The notes beneath the pieces were generated by a model. The model saw only the letters and a program-made list of their open reading frames with translations. It did no database searches and had not been told where the DNA came from. This document shows, in pieces, positions 6,619 through 8,395 of a stretch of 8,395 nt of DNA. Source of the stretch: a bacterium (GTDB lineage: Bacteria > Electryoneota > Electryoneia > Electryoneales > Electryoneaceae); contig WJJA01000303.1 in the NCBI GenBank assembly GCA_014729955.1, positions 1-8,395 on the forward strand, written 5' to 3'. The translations under genes were made by a program, and so were the position numbers. How positions within the stretch are numbered: the stretch's first letter is position 1; every line of letters starts with the position of its first letter.

Positions 6619-7881
6619 TTACTCCCGATTGTCGGGATCACTACGGTGTTCCGTACGGCCTGTAATGTGTTTCGGCAGGTCGGCGCGCTGGAATGCGACA
6701 GGCTCGTTTTTTAGCGGATTGGGACGGCGCTGCACACGTTCCAGGCTGACCGTGTCGATCAGTTCCAGCGGAATCTCCCCGGACAACGCAAGGAGTTTCT
6801 CTGCCTCCTCGTCCAGCGGCAGATAGAGATCAGGATTGTTCTTTATGATCGCAGTGCGTGCCTGTAAATAGCGGTCGCGAAGATCGGCATCGGTCGAGGT
6901 CTGCGCATCCTGCGTCACAGTACGGAACAGCAGAACGTCCCGTAGCGGTCTCGGCTGGTATCCCATCGCCGACGCATGAACCCAGAACTCCCAGCTCTCC
7001 CAACCGTGGGCCTGGGTCTCCACAAACCCCCCGACATGCCGGAAGACATGCCGACGAATCAAGGAGGATGCAACAAACTGGTCATGCTGCAAAAGGGTTG
7101 CGGTGTCATACCGTTCAAAGCCGCAGATCTGGTGCAGATATCCTTCACAAACTTCCAGGGGAGCGATCCATGCCGCGTCCGGATGCTCAAACGCCGCCTG
7201 CAGGGTTCGTTCGATATACATCGGAGCCAGGCGTGTACCCGGATAGAGAAAGACGATCCAGGGTGCCGAGGCGCGTGTGGCGCCCATGTTCCCCAGCATC
7301 CCGACAGACCTGTGTCCTTCCAGCTTGACGGTCTTAACATCCTGACGGACCGCCTTCTTGCCGTCAACCTCAACGAGGGAATGAGATACCTCTTTGTCCC
7401 GATCACTTACAAGGATCAGCTCCCAACCGGGATGAGTCTGAGCGAACACACTTTCCAGGGTTTCATCCAGGTCTTCATCCATCTCAAGGAAGGGAACGAT
7501 CACCGACACATACGGGTAGTCGCCTTCATCGTCAAGCGTGGCCGGCGGTCCGGTCTCGTTTTGCACCTGATCCCGAATCCAGCTCATCACCGACGGGGCA
7601 TTGTAAAAAGAAGCGCATTTCAGCAAAGCGATCGGACGCTGTTTGGTGGGCCAGGCCTGTTCCAGGAGGTCAAGCAGGCGGGCCTCGCGGTGGCGAAGAT
7701 AATCCTCTCCGGCACGACGTTCGATTTCGCGCGCCAGTTCGACTGCCTCGAGGCTGGCCGGATCGGTATCCAACGCCATTTCCATGCGTTGAACGCCCTC
7801 TTCAAACCCACCGGTTCGAAAGGCTTCACGCGCCTTACGCACAAGTGCTGATGCTCTCAGTGTCGCTTGCAACTCGTCCAT
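6619..7881 (-). CDS. GT2-like glycosyltransferase with helical N-terminal extension, DxD motif missing
   Basis: The 420-residue protein begins with a helical, possibly TPR-like segment (about 10-75: KAREAFRTGGFEEGVQRM, then LEAVELAREIERRAG). A GT-A-type domain runs from about 124 to 325: the strand YVSVIVPFLEMDEDLDETL, the segment SVFAQTHPGWELILVSDRD, then a GNMGATRASAPWIVFLYPGT block and GGFVETQAHGWESWEFWVHA. In family 2 glycosyltransferases the block after WIVFL carries DxD, which binds metal and nucleotide sugar. Here it reads YPGT (213-216), and the later ED pair reads ES (E295, S296). The fold is therefore recognisable while two catalytic features look lost. It may be inactive, non-catalytic or unusual. 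No signal peptide or membrane helix is seen, so it is probably cytoplasmic. The ATG at 7881 has only a weak GGAAAG upstream. It stands alone, without a visible polysaccharide cluster. Confidence 0.72.
   Translation of the reverse strand: MDELQATLRASALVRKAREAFRTGGFEEGVQRMEMALDTDPASLEAVELAREIERRAGEDYLRHREARLLDLLEQAWPTKQRPIALLKCASFYNAPSVMSWIRDQVQNETGPPATLDDEGDYPYVSVIVPFLEMDEDLDETLESVFAQTHPGWELILVSDRDKEVSHSLVEVDGKKAVRQDVKTVKLEGHRSVGMLGNMGATRASAPWIVFLYPGTRLAPMYIERTLQAAFEHPDAAWIAPLEVCEGYLHQICGFERYDTATLLQHDQFVASSLIRRHVFRHVGGFVETQAHGWESWEFWVHASAMGYQPRPLRDVLLFRTVTQDAQTSTDADLRDRYLQARTAIIKNNPDLYLPLDEEAEKLLALSGEIPLELIDTVSLERVQRRPNPLKNEPVAFQRADLPKHITGRTEHRSDPDNRE
6623..6637. repeat. Small hairpin at the convergent gene ends
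   Basis: TCCCGA (6623-6628) and TCGGGA (6632-6637) form a 6-bp stem with loop TTG, inside the last codons of the glycosyltransferase gene and nine bases past the pirin stop. No T-run follows on either strand. It may help end transcription between the convergent genes, but it is a weak terminator at best. Confidence 0.3.
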
Positions 7882-8188
7882 TCAGATGTCTTTCCGGCCG
7901 GAACCAGGTTTAATTATCAACGAAGAGAGAAAAGAAAACCTTGCAAAACAATGGATTACGGTTTCCGGGTCTTGTGTCATCCTGCTTTTGGTGAACAGGA
8001 TAAGGTAGGAATGCCGACAACGAAACAGCAAGAGACCATCGAAAAAGCTATGACTCGGCATTCTATATGATTTACACTCTTTTTTTCGAATATTACGCGA
8101 ATTTTTCGTTTTTACGCTATACCGGAAGAAATCGAGTTTTCCTGTCTTCATCCGGCGAGAGTCCCCCATCTGCCCTGTACTCCCCCAA

Positions 8189-8208
8189 CCCGAATATTTC
8201 ATGAATGA
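8189..8208 (+). repeat. 20-bp direct repeat, copy 1
   Basis: CCCGAATATTTCATGAATGA, identical to copy 2 at 8293-8312. Similarity continues after one mismatch into GAAA. The core TTCATGAA is itself a palindrome. Confidence 0.85.
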
Positions 8209-8292
8209 TGAAAGCGAGCTATGGTAAGGACTGGTTTTACAGGAAGATGTTCCCCAATTTGTCACTTCCTCCCCGCGACGGTTTGTACCTAG

Positions 8293-8312
8293 CCCGAATA
8301 TTTCATGAATGA
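8293..8312 (+). repeat. 20-bp direct repeat, copy 2
   Basis: Exact second copy of the 20-base unit, 104 bases after the first start to start. Upstream flanks differ (CCCAA before copy 1, CCTAG before copy 2). The interval of 84 bases shows no gene. The unit could be an end of an insertion sequence or an interspersed intergenic repeat. Confidence 0.85.
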
Positions 8313-8395
8313 AGAAAACAATCTTTTCTAAATACTATATTAACAAAAAGATAGTGTCGCGCTATATGGTTTTGCTTCGGCACAGAATGTTTTCA

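Larger units (their letters stand above)
7882..8395. other. AT-rich intergenic region upstream of the glycosyltransferase gene
   Basis: 514 bases without a supported gene. Open frames here (for example 7882-8265 minus) give proteins with no family resemblance and no ribosome site. The stretch 8065-8140 and the end beyond 8310 are clearly more AT-rich than the flanking genes. A 6-bp hairpin ATCCTG/CAGGAT (7979-8001) and the 20-bp direct repeat listed separately are the only structures I can point to. The glycosyltransferase promoter should lie here on the minus strand, but no clear boxes were found. Confidence 0.5.

Noticed and set aside
7882..8265. 127-codon minus-strand open frame next to the glycosyltransferase start
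   Set aside because: The product resembles translated AT-rich non-coding DNA, spans one of the 20-bp repeats, and has no recognisable domain or Shine-Dalgarno motif.

Overview
The window carries six confident protein genes and one complete arsenic-resistance operon. Base composition is moderately GC-rich. Shine-Dalgarno motifs precede most starts, and the arsR promoter has recognisable sigma70-type -35 and -10 boxes. This fits a Gram-negative bacterium of the proteobacterial or desulfobacterial kind better than a typical Bacteroidota, which usually lacks both. The phylum cannot be fixed from this window. There is no rRNA, tRNA, CRISPR array, integrase or intact transposase.

Positions 1-2116 hold an ars operon read on the minus strand: arsR (ArsR/SmtB repressor), acr3 (arsenite efflux permease) and arsC (thioredoxin-type arsenate reductase). 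A perfect 8-bp inverted repeat overlaps the -10 box in front of arsR and is the likely ArsR operator. A strong hairpin beyond arsC (87-109) is the likely operon end. ArsC reduces arsenate to arsenite, Acr3 exports arsenite, and ArsR derepresses the operon when arsenite binds its cysteines.

Positions 2285-4552, same strand, encode a 755-residue membrane hybrid histidine kinase: TM, sCache-like sensor, TM, PAS, HisKA, HATPase, receiver. It lies upstream of the ars operon but is separated from it by 225 bp that contain the ars promoter, so a shared role is not shown. No partner response regulator or output protein is in the window.

Positions 4984-5439 (minus) encode a small YbjN-domain protein with a clear intrinsic terminator. 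It is divergent from a pirin-family cupin protein (5745-6614, plus). The 305-bp gap between them holds nested complementary segments that could form a structured leader RNA in front of the pirin gene; I could not match it to a known riboswitch class. The pirin gene converges, 4 bp apart, on a GT2-like glycosyltransferase (6619-7881, minus) that lacks the usual metal-binding DxD aspartates.

Positions 7882-8395 are AT-rich and without a convincing gene. They contain a perfect 20-bp direct repeat (8189-8208 and 8293-8312) that may be the ends of a lost mobile element or an interspersed repeat family. Most of the window is ordinary; the least explained parts are the 5562-5686 leader, the degenerate glycosyltransferase and the 20-bp repeat.
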